NCBI RefSeq assembly: GCF_000688235.1
Contig: NZ_JHYO01000001.1
Span: 62,001-126,000 of the forward strand
From: Terasakiella pusilla DSM 6293
Lineage (GTDB): Bacteria; Pseudomonadota; Alphaproteobacteria; Rhodospirillales; Terasakiellaceae
Direction: 5' to 3'
Length of the DNA stretch: 64,000 bases
Positions 17,298 to 27,490 of this stretch are shown here, one piece after another. Position 1 is the stretch's first letter, and each line of letters opens with the position of its first letter. A program made the translations under genes and the position numbers. A model generated the notes under the pieces. That model was not told the DNA's origin, ran no database searches, and saw only the letters and a list, made by a program, of their open reading frames with translations.

Positions 17298-18166
17298 CCC
17301 GTTACATCCCCTTTTTGTTCGTCTTCCTGTGGAGCACCGGCTTCATTGGCGCAAAGATGGGGCTTCCCTATGCAGAACCATACACCTTCCTGCACATCCG
17401 TATGGTGCTGACCTGTCTGTTGTTATTTGTCGCCATCCTTGTCCTTAAAAAACGCTGGCCGACAAGCTGGAAGCTCACCGGTCATGTGGCCTTTTCCGGC
17501 GGGCTTATTCATATCGGCTATTTGGGCAGTGTCTTTACTTCCATCGCCATGGGGATGCCGTCAGGCATGACCGCGCTTGTCTGCGGGTTGCAACCCTTGC
17601 TGACCGCCGTTGCCGCTTATCCAATATTGGGGGAACGGGTTAAACCCATGCAATGGGCGGGGCTCTTCCTCGGGATCGTCGGCGTCATGCTGGTGCTCAG
17701 CGAAAAAATCGACCTTGCAAACCCCGATCAACTGTTTAACGGCTTTAGCATGGCTGCGGTTGGATTTGCGTTTCTGGCCGTCACCTCCATCACCGCAAGC
17801 TCGCTTTACCAAAAGAAATATTGCACAGAAATGCCCCTGATGACGGGCACCTTCATTCAATATCTGGTCGCAGCCATTGCCTACACTGTTCTCGCCTACA
17901 GCCTAGAAACGGTAGAGGTGCAATGGACGGGGGAATTTATCTTTGCTTTGTTCTGGCTGATCTTTGTGCCTTCATTCGGCGCCATCAGCCTGTTGATGTG
18001 GATGATCAAACAGGGGGCGGCCTCTAAAGTTGCCAGCCTGTTTTACCTTATCCCCCCTGTCACAGCGCTTGAAGCCTTCTTGCTGTTTGACGAGACATTG
18101 GGCCTCATCGCTGTGTTGGGCATGGTCGTGGTAAGCCTTGGAGTATGGCTCGCCATTAAAAATTAA
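17294..18166 (+). CDS. EamA/DMT-family transporter
   Basis: A 290-residue membrane protein with about ten helices in two EamA repeats. It starts with FLFVFLWSTGFIGAKMGLPY (the WSTGFIGAK motif is common in RhaT/EamA exporters), and the second half includes PSFGAISLLMWMIKQGAASK. It probably exports a small metabolite such as an amino acid; the substrate is unknown. It begins with GTG overlapping the stop of the 63-residue ORF, so translation is likely coupled. The 3' end overlaps the convergent M16 peptidase by four bases. Confidence 0.9.
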   Translation: MTRYIPFLFVFLWSTGFIGAKMGLPYAEPYTFLHIRMVLTCLLLFVAILVLKKRWPTSWKLTGHVAFSGGLIHIGYLGSVFTSIAMGMPSGMTALVCGLQPLLTAVAAYPILGERVKPMQWAGLFLGIVGVMLVLSEKIDLANPDQLFNGFSMAAVGFAFLAVTSITASSLYQKKYCTEMPLMTGTFIQYLVAAIAYTVLAYSLETVEVQWTGEFIFALFWLIFVPSFGAISLLMWMIKQGAASKVASLFYLIPPVTALEAFLLFDETLGLIAVLGMVVVSLGVWLAIKN

Positions 18167-19404
18167 AGGCTGAATTCCGGCAATTCCGAGATCGGCCCCA
18201 GGACGGCCAGTGTGGGTTGGGTGGCAAAGACTTTCTGCGCCACCTGCAACACCGCCTCCACATCAACCGCATCCAGTTTTTCCACCACTTCTTCGGCGGG
18301 GACCGGACGGTTAAAGACGATCATTTGACGCGCCAGTTGCTCACAACGTGTCGAGGTGCTTTCCATCGACATCAAGATGCTGGATTTTAACTGCGCGCGC
18401 GCGCGATCCACTTCCACAGCCGTCACTTCTTGCATGGATTTTTTGATCTCATCCACCAGCACTGGCATCATCTCAGCGACATCTTCCGGTCCAGTGCCCG
18501 CATAAAGGCCCAGCATTCCGCCATCATCATAGGCAGACACAAAGCTGTAGATCGAATAGACGAGGCCGCGCTTCTCGCGAATTTCCTGAAACAGGCGCGA
18601 CGACATGCCCCCACCGAACAGGGTGGAGAAAATGCTCAGCGCATAAAAATCAGGATCATCATACTTCACCCCGTCAAAGCCGATCACCACATGGACCTGC
18701 TCGACACTGGGGCGGTTTTCAAGGAACGTGCCGCCTTTATACTGCGTGGGTTCCGGCTTGATATCGGTGCTGGGTTTCAGCTTGGTAAACTTCTCGCGGA
18801 CCAAGGCAACCAACTCGTCATGATCCACGTTGCCCGCCGCACTAAAGACCATATTCGATCCGGCGTAGTTATCCTGCATATAACCGAGGATATTGTCACG
18901 ACTGAGGGATTTAACGATATCCGCTTCCCCCAACACCGGACGCCCCATCGCTTGATCGGGATAGGCTGTCAGCTGAAAATGATCAAAGATGATGTCATCG
19001 GGCGTATCGTTGGCTTGCAAGATTTCCTGCAAGATCACGCTGCGCTCCCGTTCCAACTCTTCCGGGTCCATGACGGAATTTTGCAGAATATCGGCAATCA
19101 CATCGACGGCAAGACCCACATCTTCCTTAAGGACTTTGGCATAATAAGCTGTGTTTTCGCGTGAGGTATAGGCATTGATATGTCCGCCGACATTCTCAAT
19201 CTCTTCCGCCAGATCTTGGGCAGACCGCGTGGTCGTCCCTTTAAAGGCCATATGTTCCAAAAAGTGAGAAATGCCGTTAATTTCCGGCTTTTCATGGCGG
19301 GCACCGACCTCGATCCAGGCGCCAAGGGAAACGGATTGCACAGAGTCCATATAGTCTGTGACAACGCGCAGACCGTTTTCCAATGTCGTAACGCGAACGT
19401 TCAT
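18163..19404 (-). CDS. M16-family zinc metallopeptidase (processing peptidase-like)
   Basis: A 413-residue peptidase of the pitrilysin/MPP family. The inverted zinc motif HFLEH (residues 47–51) is intact. The downstream ligand region with ENTAYYAKVLKEDV and the C-terminal glycine-rich RGLVYSIYSFVSAYDDGGMLG are typical of MPP-beta-like bacterial peptidases. No signal peptide is seen, so the site is probably the cytosol. Its ATG immediately follows the thrC stop (TAAATG), the widely conserved alphaproteobacterial thrC–M16 arrangement. Substrates are unknown. It is not a PqqF, as no pqq genes are near. Confidence 0.94.
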   Translation of the reverse strand: MNVRVTTLENGLRVVTDYMDSVQSVSLGAWIEVGARHEKPEINGISHFLEHMAFKGTTTRSAQDLAEEIENVGGHINAYTSRENTAYYAKVLKEDVGLAVDVIADILQNSVMDPEELERERSVILQEILQANDTPDDIIFDHFQLTAYPDQAMGRPVLGEADIVKSLSRDNILGYMQDNYAGSNMVFSAAGNVDHDELVALVREKFTKLKPSTDIKPEPTQYKGGTFLENRPSVEQVHVVIGFDGVKYDDPDFYALSIFSTLFGGGMSSRLFQEIREKRGLVYSIYSFVSAYDDGGMLGLYAGTGPEDVAEMMPVLVDEIKKSMQEVTAVEVDRARAQLKSSILMSMESTSTRCEQLARQMIVFNRPVPAEEVVEKLDAVDVEAVLQVAQKVFATQPTLAVLGPISELPEFSL

Positions 19405-20793
19405 TTATGCTAATGTCTTCTCAATATAGGACTGAATAGTCGCCAAATCGTTTTCCAGAACGTCGAAACGTTCCTCACGATCAAATAAATCTGCCAGACG
19501 TTCCGGCAACGCCGGATGCACGCCACTGGCGTCTTCCACAGCCGCCGGGAATTTCGCCGGATGTGCCGTTGCAAGGGAGATGGTGACCACATCCGCTTTT
19601 GCAGCAACGCGCGCGGCTTCACAGCCGATGACGCTATGCGGATCAAGCAACTCGCCTGTGCGCTCGTAAAAATCACGAATCGCCTGCTTGGTTTCTTCAT
19701 CATCCAATTTCTTGGCGCTGAAGTCTTTGCACATGGCTTCCCAACGCTCTTTACCAAAATCGACTTCGCCAGTGTCGCGGAACTGCGACAGAGCTTGGGT
19801 CAGGGCAGACCCGTCCTGATCGTAATGCTGCGCCAACAAGCGTTCAAAGTTTGACGAAATCTGAATATCCATAGAGGGCGACAAGCTCGGCTCTACAGTT
19901 TCCATTTTCATCACGCCGGTCTGGAAATAGCGCGTCAGAATATCATTGCGGTTGGACCCGATGATAAAACCCTCAATCGGCAAGCCCATCATCTTTGCAC
20001 AATAGCCCGCAAACACGTTGCCAAAGTTCCCGGTCGGGACAGAGAAACGCATCTCGCGGTCCGGGCTGCCCGTTTGCACACCCGCCCAGAAGTAATAAGC
20101 GATCTGCGCCATAATGCGCGCCCAGTTGATGGAGTTGACCGCAGACAGGTTCAGCTTATCGCGGAAGTCCATGTCGTTGAACATCGCCTTGACCGCATCC
20201 TGACAATCATCAAACGTACCTTCCACCGCAATGTTATGCACATTGCTGGACAGGATCGTTGTCATCTGGCAACGCTGTACGTCAGACACACGGCCTTTCG
20301 GGTGCATGATAAAAATATCGATACATTCACGATCGCGACAGGCTTCGATCGCGGCTGATCCGGTATCACCGGATGTGGCGCCAACGATGGTGACCTTCTC
20401 GCCGCGTTTTTTCAGCACATAATCAAACAGACGACCGAGCAGTTGCAGCGCGTAATCTTTAAAAGCCAATGTTGGACCATGGAACAGTTCCATGACCCAC
20501 TGGTCGCTATCCAACTGCTTGAGCGGCGCAACTGCCGGGTGGTCAAACCCCGCATAAGCATCGCGCACCAACTCGGCAAAATCATCTTCAGGGATCGAGC
20601 CTTCAACAAACGGGTACATCACACGGATCGCCATATCCGCATAGGACAGGCCGCGCATGTCACGAATTTCGTCTGGCGTAAACGTGGGCCAGCTTTCCGG
20701 CAAATACAGGCCGCCATCGCGTGCCAGCCCCGTCAGCAGAACATCATCAAACGAAAGTGCGGGCGCTTTGCCGCGTGTGGATACGTATTGCAC
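19405..20793 (-). CDS. thrC: Threonine synthase
   Basis: It converts O-phosphohomoserine to threonine with PLP in the last step of threonine synthesis. The 462-residue protein starts at GTG 20793 with QYVSTRGKAPALSFDDVLLTGLARDGGLYLPE, the usual type for bacterial class II threonine synthases. AGAGG lies upstream. An in-frame TTG at 20817 is less likely. The PLP lysine is in HGPTLAFKDYALQLLGR (~residue 110). GATSGDTGSAAIEA is the phosphate loop. SVPTGNFGNVFAGY is also conserved. It is followed directly by the M16 peptidase. Confidence 0.97.
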   Translation of the reverse strand: MQYVSTRGKAPALSFDDVLLTGLARDGGLYLPESWPTFTPDEIRDMRGLSYADMAIRVMYPFVEGSIPEDDFAELVRDAYAGFDHPAVAPLKQLDSDQWVMELFHGPTLAFKDYALQLLGRLFDYVLKKRGEKVTIVGATSGDTGSAAIEACRDRECIDIFIMHPKGRVSDVQRCQMTTILSSNVHNIAVEGTFDDCQDAVKAMFNDMDFRDKLNLSAVNSINWARIMAQIAYYFWAGVQTGSPDREMRFSVPTGNFGNVFAGYCAKMMGLPIEGFIIGSNRNDILTRYFQTGVMKMETVEPSLSPSMDIQISSNFERLLAQHYDQDGSALTQALSQFRDTGEVDFGKERWEAMCKDFSAKKLDDEETKQAIRDFYERTGELLDPHSVIGCEAARVAAKADVVTISLATAHPAKFPAAVEDASGVHPALPERLADLFDREERFDVLENDLATIQSYIEKTLA

Positions 20794-20934
20794 CGTACAG
20801 ACCTCTTGGAGATTCAAAACATTTGGGCCGTATTTAACACGGTTTACAAGGCGAGTCCAAGACCAAACGGACTTGCCTTCAAGTTTGTTTTATGTGCTTA
20901 TCAAGCCTTGGACATTTAAACCGGACCGACACTC

Positions 20935-21720
20935 GTGACCCTTTTCCTCCTAAAGATCATCGTGACCGTTGCCATCGTACTGGCCTTATCGATTATTGCA
21001 GAACGGGTCAGCCCGAAATGGGCCGGACTCTTGGGTGGCTACCCGTTAAGTGTCGCCATTGTCCTGATCTTTATCGGCATACAGGAAGGCGAGGCATTTG
21101 CCGCAGAAAGTGCCATCCACACCCTTGCGGGGCTTGCCGCCAACCTGTCCATCTTTGCGACCTATGGGCTGATGCTAACCCTTCGACCAAACCTGCATTG
21201 GCTGGTCTGTATCATGCTTGGCCTGACGTCATTTTTTGCGGTGGGCAGCCTGTTGGGGCAAATTGATTTTACCCTGATCAGCGCCTTTGCCTTTATCGTC
21301 AGTGCTATCCTTGTCTGTATCTTTGGCTTTAAGCAATTTGCCGAGATTAAAATCACCAAAGCGGTCAAACTCAGTTTCCGGGTCGCCTTTGTGCGTGCGG
21401 CTTCCGCTTCCTTCGTGGTGCTGGCGATCACAGGATTAGCAAAACAACTCGGTCCCCAAATGGCGGGCGTTCTGGCAAGCTTTCCGGCCACCGTCTTTCC
21501 CATGATCGTCATTGTGCATGTCACCTATGGGGCAGCGCCCGTACTGGCAACGCTTAAACATTTCCCCATCGGCTTAGGGGCAACATCGATCTTCTGCCTT
21601 GTGTACGCGCTCGCCCTTGCCCCCTATGGCCTTTTCCTCGGCACCGTTATTTCCTTTGGCGTTGCAACCGTTTATCTACTCGGCTTTTCGGCTATCCAAC
21701 AAAAAATGCGCCGATCCTGA
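20935..21720 (+). CDS. Polytopic inner-membrane protein of unknown function
   Basis: A 261-residue protein, nearly all hydrophobic, with roughly eight membrane helices. Two similar motifs occur in the two halves, AGLLGGYPLSVAIVLIFIG (~residues 31–49) and AGVLASFPATVFPMIVIV (~180–197), suggesting an internal duplication of a four-helix unit as in many small transporters. I do not recognise a named family. It starts with GTG at 20935 with no strong ribosome site. It is divergent from thrC. The end overlaps the hairpin that likely terminates the convergent bactofilin gene. Confidence 0.75.
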   Translation: MTLFLLKIIVTVAIVLALSIIAERVSPKWAGLLGGYPLSVAIVLIFIGIQEGEAFAAESAIHTLAGLAANLSIFATYGLMLTLRPNLHWLVCIMLGLTSFFAVGSLLGQIDFTLISAFAFIVSAILVCIFGFKQFAEIKITKAVKLSFRVAFVRAASASFVVLAITGLAKQLGPQMAGVLASFPATVFPMIVIVHVTYGAAPVLATLKHFPIGLGATSIFCLVYALALAPYGLFLGTVISFGVATVYLLGFSAIQQKMRRS

Positions 21721-21731
21721 GATCGACGCAT
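21701..21731 (-). terminator. Intrinsic terminator of the bactofilin gene, inside the end of the convergent gene
   Basis: On the minus strand ATGCGTCGATC and GATCGGCGCAT form an 11-bp stem with one mismatch and a 4-base loop, followed by six T. It covers the stop codon of the plus-strand membrane protein gene. Confidence 0.7.
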
Positions 21732-21758
21732 ATCGTCTTCACTTCGCTTATTGAAAAA

Positions 21759-22145
21759 TCAAGCAACCGCTTTGAGGCTTGCCAATACCTTTTCAACAGG
21801 CTGACGATCGCTCAACACCTTCAACAAAGGACGCGGCGTCAACTTGGCACTCAGGTCGGCTTCTGCTGCAACGGACAATTGTTCATAAGACAATTCCCCT
21901 TCCACATGGGCGCCTCGTTCGACAATCACCTGACGCGCCTGAATGCTGCCCTGAACATATCCCATGATACGAACAGTGTCGGCAATCACGTCGCCTTTGA
22001 CATACCCTTTACGCCCAATGGTCAGCACATCCACCTCGATGGTGCCGTTGACCTTGCCGCGCAAGTCCAGTTCGCCTTTCCCACGAATGTCGCCCTTGAT
22101 CGTACGGTTGCGACGAACGATAGCTTTATTCGGTTTTGAAAACAT
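21759..22145 (-). CDS. Bactofilin (polymer-forming cytoskeletal protein)
   Basis: A 128-residue bactofilin. These proteins form nucleotide-free beta-helical filaments that position cell-wall or polar proteins. The regularly spaced Gly and hydrophobic pattern (TIKGDIRGKGELDLRGKVNG, then IGRKGYVKGDVIADTVRIMG) is the DUF583 beta-helix. Short disordered tails flank it (first ~15 and last ~30 residues). The partner is unknown; no peptidase M23 gene lies beside it as in some species. It stands between a soluble chemoreceptor upstream (81 bp gap, same strand) and a terminator. Confidence 0.92.
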   Translation of the reverse strand: MFSKPNKAIVRRNRTIKGDIRGKGELDLRGKVNGTIEVDVLTIGRKGYVKGDVIADTVRIMGYVQGSIQARQVIVERGAHVEGELSYEQLSVAAEADLSAKLTPRPLLKVLSDRQPVEKVLASLKAVA

Positions 22146-22226
22146 GGTTTTTACTCATACAAATTTCGATACGTAAAATTTATAGCGCAAACAGGTAAAC
22201 AGGCTGTTAACACCCAGGCAGTTAAT

Positions 22227-23630
22227 TTAAGATTTTCCCTGACCGACAAAAGCGATCAGTTCATCCAGATATTTTTGCACCTGACGTGACGGTTCCTCGA
22301 TCTGTTCAATCAAGGAAATCGCTTCGTCCAGTTTGTGCTCCTGATAGGCTCTGGCAGCAGCAATCCCCAAGCTATGCACTTGTTCATGAGGCGGATCGAT
22401 AGCAGCAAAGGCCGGATGCGCCTTCACTTCAGCATCCTGATCGCCAAAATACCATTTACCCAAACGGCAATGCATATGGTCTGCAAGTTCGTTCGGGTCA
22501 AGGGAGGCACGGCCCACAACCATATCCGCCAGCTTTTTGCGCCAGATCATATGATCTGCCTTAGCGCGGATCAAATCGCGCGCCGCAAAATCATGCAGCA
22601 TCAAACGATCCATCTGGGTGGTGATCAGCGTTTCCGTCTGGTCCATTTCGTTCAAGACCTCGGTATTGGCTTCCACATTCTGTTGCGCCATAGCTGAAAT
22701 CTGGCTGGCATGAACGGCTGTTTGTTCAGTGACACCTTGCTGTTGTTCCAGCACGGCGGCGACTTCCTGCATATCGGATGTCACGCGATCTACACCACGA
22801 TCAATTTCTTCCATGCTCTTCAGGGTCGAGGTGATGATTTGCTGACCATTCTCAACCGCTTCCGCCCCTTCGGACATAGAGGTCGTAATTGCATCCATTT
22901 CATGACGCAAGCGCTCAATCCGGTCATTAATATCCGTGGTCGCCCGTTCGGTCTGGTTCGCAAGGTTTTTCACCTCAGACGCCACCACCGCAAACCCTTT
23001 ACCAGCTTCACCCGCGCGCGCTGCTTCGATGGTCGCGTTCAGGGCCAAGAGGTTCGTTTGGGACGCAATATTATTAATAAGTCCAACAACCTCGCCAATC
23101 TGTGTAGAGGCATCTGCCAGATCTTTCAGTTTTTCCACCCCGTGGGATACCGATTCGGAAATCGCATTAATCGCGCCGATGGCCTCTTGGGATGCAGACA
23201 TGCTCTGTTGCACGATTTCCTGCAAATGCTGCGCTTCAGAAGAACTGTGATGCGTTGTATTGGAAATCTCGTGAATGGACGATGCCATCTCTTCCATCGC
23301 AGAGGCCAAGGCTTGCGAAATCTCATTCAGCTCATTCAAGCTACGCGCAGATTTGGCAACAGAAATAACCGTGGAGTTGTTTGCGATAGACAATCCGACC
23401 GAACGCAGGAGTTGCGTTTCAGAGCGGGCACAACTGGTATCAGAGAGCTGCTTTAACTTGCGCGTCAGTTCGTCCCGGCCTTCCGGCACATTACTATAGT
23501 CACGGTTGATAAGCGCATCGACCTGTTGCAAGGCTAATGTCATCTCGCAATGTTCCTCGGCCGGTGCACCCGCACCTTGCGACACCATCACTTGATCTTG
23601 TTTTTTCTTGGATTTTCCAAAGAGTGACAT
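22227..23630 (-). CDS. Soluble methyl-accepting chemotaxis protein with CZB domain
   Basis: A 467-residue cytoplasmic chemoreceptor. No membrane segment is present. The signalling coiled coil spans ~residues 85–345, with the hairpin tip [33 protein letters not shown]. The C-terminal part (~350–440) is a CZB zinc-binding domain, with [10 protein letters not shown] and [15 protein letters not shown] giving the Cys/His ligands. CZB receptors sense zinc availability or hypochlorous acid through that Cys. The start [10 protein letters not shown] at 23630 has GGGGGG just upstream; a longer frame to 23675 is unlikely. No other che genes are nearby. Confidence 0.94.
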   Translation of the reverse strand: MSLFGKSKKKQDQVMVSQGAGAPAEEHCEMTLALQQVDALINRDYSNVPEGRDELTRKLKQLSDTSCARSETQLLRSVGLSIANNSTVISVAKSARSLNELNEISQALASAMEEMASSIHEISNTTHHSSSEAQHLQEIVQQSMSASQEAIGAINAISESVSHGVEKLKDLADASTQIGEVVGLINNIASQTNLLALNATIEAARAGEAGKGFAVVASEVKNLANQTERATTDINDRIERLRHEMDAITTSMSEGAEAVENGQQIITSTLKSMEEIDRGVDRVTSDMQEVAAVLEQQQGVTEQTAVHASQISAMAQQNVEANTEVLNEMDQTETLITTQMDRLMLHDFAARDLIRAKADHMIWRKKLADMVVGRASLDPNELADHMHCRLGKWYFGDQDAEVKAHPAFAAIDPPHEQVHSLGIAAARAYQEHKLDEAISLIEQIEEPSRQVQKYLDELIAFVGQGKS

Positions 23631-23776
23631 ATACCCCCCGCACTTTTCGAAAATTGAAGTTGAATGAAGATACATAAAATTTTATCTAAAACAACTTAAA
23701 ACTTTTAGGTTGAATGGATTGGAAGTTACATACAAGACTCACGGATCGTTTTCTCATACTTTATATGTATAAAAAC

Positions 23777-23810
23777 AAAAAAGGCCGGCACCGAAGCGCC
23801 GACCTTTTTT
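23777..23810 (-). terminator. Intrinsic terminator after sdhB
   Basis: AAAAAAGGTCGGCGC / GCCGGCC stem with G·U pairs and a six-base loop. On the minus strand it is followed by a T-run, 20 bp after the sdhB stop. Confidence 0.75.
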
Positions 23811-23829
23811 AAAACAAGACCTGTCTGAT

Positions 23830-24609
23830 CTATTGGCGTTGCAGTTGCAGCTTCTTAATTTCTGCAATTGCTTTACCTGGGTTCAGACCTTTCGGGCATG
23901 TGTTTGTGCAGTTCATGATCGTGTGACAACGATAGACTTTGAACGGATCGTCCAGATAATCCAAACGTTTGCCAGTTGCTTCATCACGAGAGTCAGCAAT
24001 CCAACGATAGGCCTGCAACAAAACAGCCGGGCCGAGGTATTTGTCAGAGTTCCACCAATAGCTTGGGCAGGATGTCTGGCAAGAGAAGCACAAGATACAT
24101 TCCCACAGACCGTCAAGCTGCTCACGCTCTTCGATGGACTGCAGACGTTCCTGGTTTGCAGGCGCCGGTGTATCGGCTTGCATCCAAGGCTCAACAGAAC
24201 GAAGCTGTGCGTAAGGCAGGTTCAGGTCAGGCACCAGATCCTTGATTACCGGCATGTGCGGCAGCGGATAGATGTGAACTTCACCCTTAACATCAGCGAT
24301 CGGCTTCAAACACGCCAGTGTGTTTGTCCCGTCGATGTTCATCGCACAGGACCCGCAGATCCCTTCACGGCAAGAACGACGGAATGTCAGCGTCGCATCA
24401 ATTTCGTTTTTGATCTTGATCAGCGCATCCAGAATCATCGGACCACACTCATCCAAATCAATCTCGAAGGTATCGATCTGCGGGTTGTTGCCGCTATCCG
24501 GATCGTAACGATAGATTTTGAAGACTTTTACATTCTTCGCACCGCTTGGCGCTTTGAATGTTTTGCCGACAACCGGATCGGAGCCGGCGGGAAGATTAAA
24601 TTCAACCAT
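23830..24609 (-). CDS. sdhB: Succinate dehydrogenase iron-sulfur subunit
   Basis: The electron-transfer subunit of complex II. The 259-residue protein has all cluster cysteines: [2Fe-2S] at C80, C85, C88, C100; the [4Fe-4S] motif CILCFSC…C at C171, C174, C177 with C181; and the [3Fe-4S]-type [14 protein letters not shown] at C228, C234, C238. Length and spacing are normal for alphaproteobacterial and mitochondrial SdhB. It is the last gene of sdhCDAB, 12 bp after sdhA, and is followed by a terminator. Confidence 0.98.
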   Translation of the reverse strand: MVEFNLPAGSDPVVGKTFKAPSGAKNVKVFKIYRYDPDSGNNPQIDTFEIDLDECGPMILDALIKIKNEIDATLTFRRSCREGICGSCAMNIDGTNTLACLKPIADVKGEVHIYPLPHMPVIKDLVPDLNLPYAQLRSVEPWMQADTPAPANQERLQSIEEREQLDGLWECILCFSCQTSCPSYWWNSDKYLGPAVLLQAYRWIADSRDEATGKRLDYLDDPFKVYRCHTIMNCTNTCPKGLNPGKAIAEIKKLQLQRQ

Positions 24610-24621
24610 GAGCTCTTCTCC

Positions 24622-26412
24622 TTAGTAAACACGTTCTTTAGGAACGATGTACTCAACTTCGTCAGTCAAGGTCCATGTGTGAACCGGACGATAATCCAAC
24701 TCAACAGAACCATCGTCTTTAACGTAAGCCAATGAATGCTTCATCCAAACTTCGTCGTCACGGTTCGGGAAATCTTCGTGAGCGTGCGCGCCACGAGACT
24801 CTTTACGTGCTTCAGCAGAAACGATAGTGGCTTTCGCGCAGGCCATCAGGTTTTCCAGCTCAAGTGTTTCAACGAGGTCGGAGTTCCAGATCAGGGAACG
24901 GTCAGAAACGTTGAGGCTATCCAGCTTCTTCGCCGTTTCAAAGACCTTGTCCATACCTTCTTTCAGGCTGGCTGCTTCCCGGAAGACCGCCGCATGCGTT
25001 TGCATGGTTTTTTGCAGTTCCAGACGAACGTCAGCCGTCTTATGCTCGCCATTTGCATTACGCAGACGATCAAAGCGATCCAGAATTTTATCAGTGTAAT
25101 CTTGTGACAACGCTTTGTGCGGCTCACCCGCTTTCATGGTTTCAGCACAACGCAGCGCCGCTGCACGACCGAAGACCACGATATCCAGCAGAGAGTTTGT
25201 GCCCAGACGGTTCGCACCGTGTACGGACGCAGACGCACATTCGCCAATCGCCATCAGACCTTCACAAACCGCATCCGGGTCGTCTTTGGTCGGTCGGATC
25301 ACTTCGCCATGATAGTTGGTCGGAATACCGCCCATGTTATAGTGAACTGTCGGCAGAACCGGGATCGGCTCTTTAGACGCATCAACGCCAGCAAAGATTT
25401 TCGCTGTTTCAGTGATACCCGGCAGACGCTTGAGCAATTCTTCCTTCGGCAGGTGTTCCAGGTGCAGATAGATATGGTCTGCATCTTTACCCACACCGCG
25501 ACCTTCACGAATTTCCATCGCCATGGACCGTGACACAACGTCACGTGAGGCAAGGTCTTTCGCAGTCGGTGCGTAGTTCGGCATGAAACGCTCGCCTTCG
25601 GAGTTGGTGAGATACCCACCTTCACCGCGCGCACCTTCCGTGATCAGACAGCCAGAGCCGTAGATGCCGGTCGGGTGGAACTGAACGAATTCGTGATCCT
25701 GCAACGGAATACCGGCACGTGCCGCCATACCGTTGCCATCGCCTGTACACGTATGTGCAGATGTACAAGAGAACCAAGCACGACCATAGCCACCAGACGC
25801 CAACACAACTCTGTGGGCGCGGAAACGGTGGATTTTACCTGTGTCCAGATCCCAAGCAACCAGACCACGACAAACGCCGTCGTCGTCCATCAACAGGTCG
25901 ATACCGATATATTCTACAAAGAATGTGGCATCATGTTTCAGACACTGGGAATAAAGTGTGTGCAAGATCGCATGCCCCGTACGGTCAGCCGCCGCACACG
26001 CACGTTGTACCGGTGCTTCACCATAGTTGGACATGTGACCACCAAACGGACGCTGGTAGATTTTACCTTCTTCCGTACGGGAGAACGGCACACCGAAATG
26101 TTCCAGTTCCTGAACCGCAGGGATCGCGTTACGACACATATATTCGATCGCGTCTTGGTCACCCAGCCAGTCAGACCCTTTTACGGTGTCGTACATGTGC
26201 CATTGCCATTTGTCTTCCGCCATGTTGCCCAAGGCAGCGCCAACGCCACCTTGTGCCGCAACAGTATGCGAACGAGTCGGGAATACTTTGGTCACACAGG
26301 CTGTTTTCAGACCTGTTGCTGCCATGCCAAGCGTCGCACGCAAACCTGCGCCACCGGCACCCAGAACGACCACATCATATTCGTGTTCGATAATTTCGTA
26401 GGCTTGAGCCAT
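24622..26412 (-). CDS. sdhA: Succinate dehydrogenase flavoprotein subunit
   Basis: The catalytic subunit that oxidises succinate to fumarate with covalent FAD. The 596-residue protein has the dinucleotide site [17 protein letters not shown] near the N-terminus, the flavinylation motif [17 protein letters not shown] (His ~48), [32 protein letters not shown], and the C-terminal [16 protein letters not shown]. Length is normal. It stands between sdhD and sdhB with 6 and 12 bp gaps. The flavinylation factor SdhE is not in the window. Confidence 0.98.
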   Translation of the reverse strand: MAQAYEIIEHEYDVVVLGAGGAGLRATLGMAATGLKTACVTKVFPTRSHTVAAQGGVGAALGNMAEDKWQWHMYDTVKGSDWLGDQDAIEYMCRNAIPAVQELEHFGVPFSRTEEGKIYQRPFGGHMSNYGEAPVQRACAAADRTGHAILHTLYSQCLKHDATFFVEYIGIDLLMDDDGVCRGLVAWDLDTGKIHRFRAHRVVLASGGYGRAWFSCTSAHTCTGDGNGMAARAGIPLQDHEFVQFHPTGIYGSGCLITEGARGEGGYLTNSEGERFMPNYAPTAKDLASRDVVSRSMAMEIREGRGVGKDADHIYLHLEHLPKEELLKRLPGITETAKIFAGVDASKEPIPVLPTVHYNMGGIPTNYHGEVIRPTKDDPDAVCEGLMAIGECASASVHGANRLGTNSLLDIVVFGRAAALRCAETMKAGEPHKALSQDYTDKILDRFDRLRNANGEHKTADVRLELQKTMQTHAAVFREAASLKEGMDKVFETAKKLDSLNVSDRSLIWNSDLVETLELENLMACAKATIVSAEARKESRGAHAHEDFPNRDDEVWMKHSLAYVKDDGSVELDYRPVHTWTLTDEVEYIVPKERVY

Positions 26413-26418
26413 AATTGA

Positions 26419-26799
26419 TTAGCCTCCAAACGCGACTTTTAAGATGGAGATCAAACAAGCGATCGCCAAAACTGTTGCCAGAAATTTCACAAGGATCATG
26501 CTTGTATAAAGCGTCGTCTTGTTGTGAACGTAATCGTGAATCACTTCACAAACGCCTTGTTGAGCGTGATGGAAAGTGATGACGATAAACAGACTCATCA
26601 ACGTGGCATTGACCACATTGCCAGCCCATGCCTGATAAGCCGCATAGTCTGCGCCCAAAAGACCGATCACACTAAAGATGAACCACAGTGACAGCGGAAC
26701 CAGTGCAATAGAAGTGAGGCGTTGAATCCACCAAGGACCCACACCGCTGCGGGAAGCACCAAGATTACGTGCGCGTCCCAAATGACTTTGCATTTTCAT
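26419..26799 (-). CDS. sdhD: Succinate dehydrogenase membrane anchor subunit SdhD
   Basis: A 126-residue protein with three membrane helices that anchors complex II and shares haem b and the ubiquinone site with SdhC. The sequence begins LGRARNLGASRSGVGPWWIQ, the standard SdhD lead (RxLGxxxxGxxHWW-like). ITFHHAQQGVCEVIHDYVHN contains the haem-ligand His and the conserved DY pair. It follows sdhC by 18 bp and precedes sdhA by 6 bp. Confidence 0.95.
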   Translation of the reverse strand: MKMQSHLGRARNLGASRSGVGPWWIQRLTSIALVPLSLWFIFSVIGLLGADYAAYQAWAGNVVNATLMSLFIVITFHHAQQGVCEVIHDYVHNKTTLYTSMILVKFLATVLAIACLISILKVAFGG

Positions 26800-26817
26800 A
26801 AGGTGTACTCCTATGGA

Positions 26818-27201
26818 TTAAACAGAATAACCGATGATCCAGGTCGCGACAGTCAGAACAGCAGTCACTGCCATCCCGATGCGGCCGGTCTTGATCAGGT
26901 CTTCTTTCTCAAGGCATTTGCCCATATCCCAGATCAAGTGACGAATGCCATTGACCAGGTGGTAATACAGACAGAACGTCCAGCCGATCAACATCAGTTG
27001 ACCCAACCAGGAGCCGAAAAAGGCCTGTGCGGTTTCATAGCTTTCCGCGCCATAAGCGGCAGCGATCAGCCAATAAGCGAATAACAGTGTACCGATAGAC
27101 AGCAAAATGCCTGTCACACGGTGTGAGCCAGACATAAGACCGTTCAACGGAAACTTATAAATCTTCATATGAGGCGAAAGGGGTCGATTTCCCGTCGTCA
27201 T
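26818..27201 (-). CDS. sdhC: Succinate dehydrogenase cytochrome b556 subunit
   Basis: A 127-residue, three-helix membrane subunit that binds haem b and quinone. The signature RPLSPHMKIYKFPLNGLMSG, then SHRVTGILLSIGTLL and YHLVNGIRHLIWDMG, contains the conserved SHR and the haem-ligand His. The ATG at 27201 has GGAA upstream. It is the first gene of the operon. A possible promoter lies at 27250–27278 on the minus strand (TTGACT-17-TAAACC), which is a weak match. The 289 bp upstream region holds no gene I can support. Confidence 0.95.
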   Translation of the reverse strand: MTTGNRPLSPHMKIYKFPLNGLMSGSHRVTGILLSIGTLLFAYWLIAAAYGAESYETAQAFFGSWLGQLMLIGWTFCLYYHLVNGIRHLIWDMGKCLEKEDLIKTGRIGMAVTAVLTVATWIIGYSV

Positions 27202-27490
27202 GGACTGGTTCCTTTACCATGAAAAAAGAGGGATAAAAAATGTATCAAGGGTTTACTCTCCTGAAGAAGCGAAGTCAATTCATCAGACCCAAAATGGTCA
27301 AAAAAAGCCTGTTTTCCAAGGTTTTTGCCCTGAGTGGTATGACCGATTCAGGTATTTCCCCGTAGATTAATGATGGGTATTCCAACAAACCGGTAGCGCG
27401 ATACTTTTTTATACATCCGATTCGCCGGAATGGATCACCATTTCATCCTAAAGCTGAAAACGACGATTATATCTGTCGCAAAAACCGCTT

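Noticed and set aside
25675-26418. Long open frames antisense to sdhA
   Set aside because: sdhA is unambiguous; these are shadow frames.
27202-27490. Possible small gene or RNA between sdhC and korB
   Set aside because: No open frame with a ribosome site and no stable conserved structure could be recognised; it is best read as promoter and leader of sdh.
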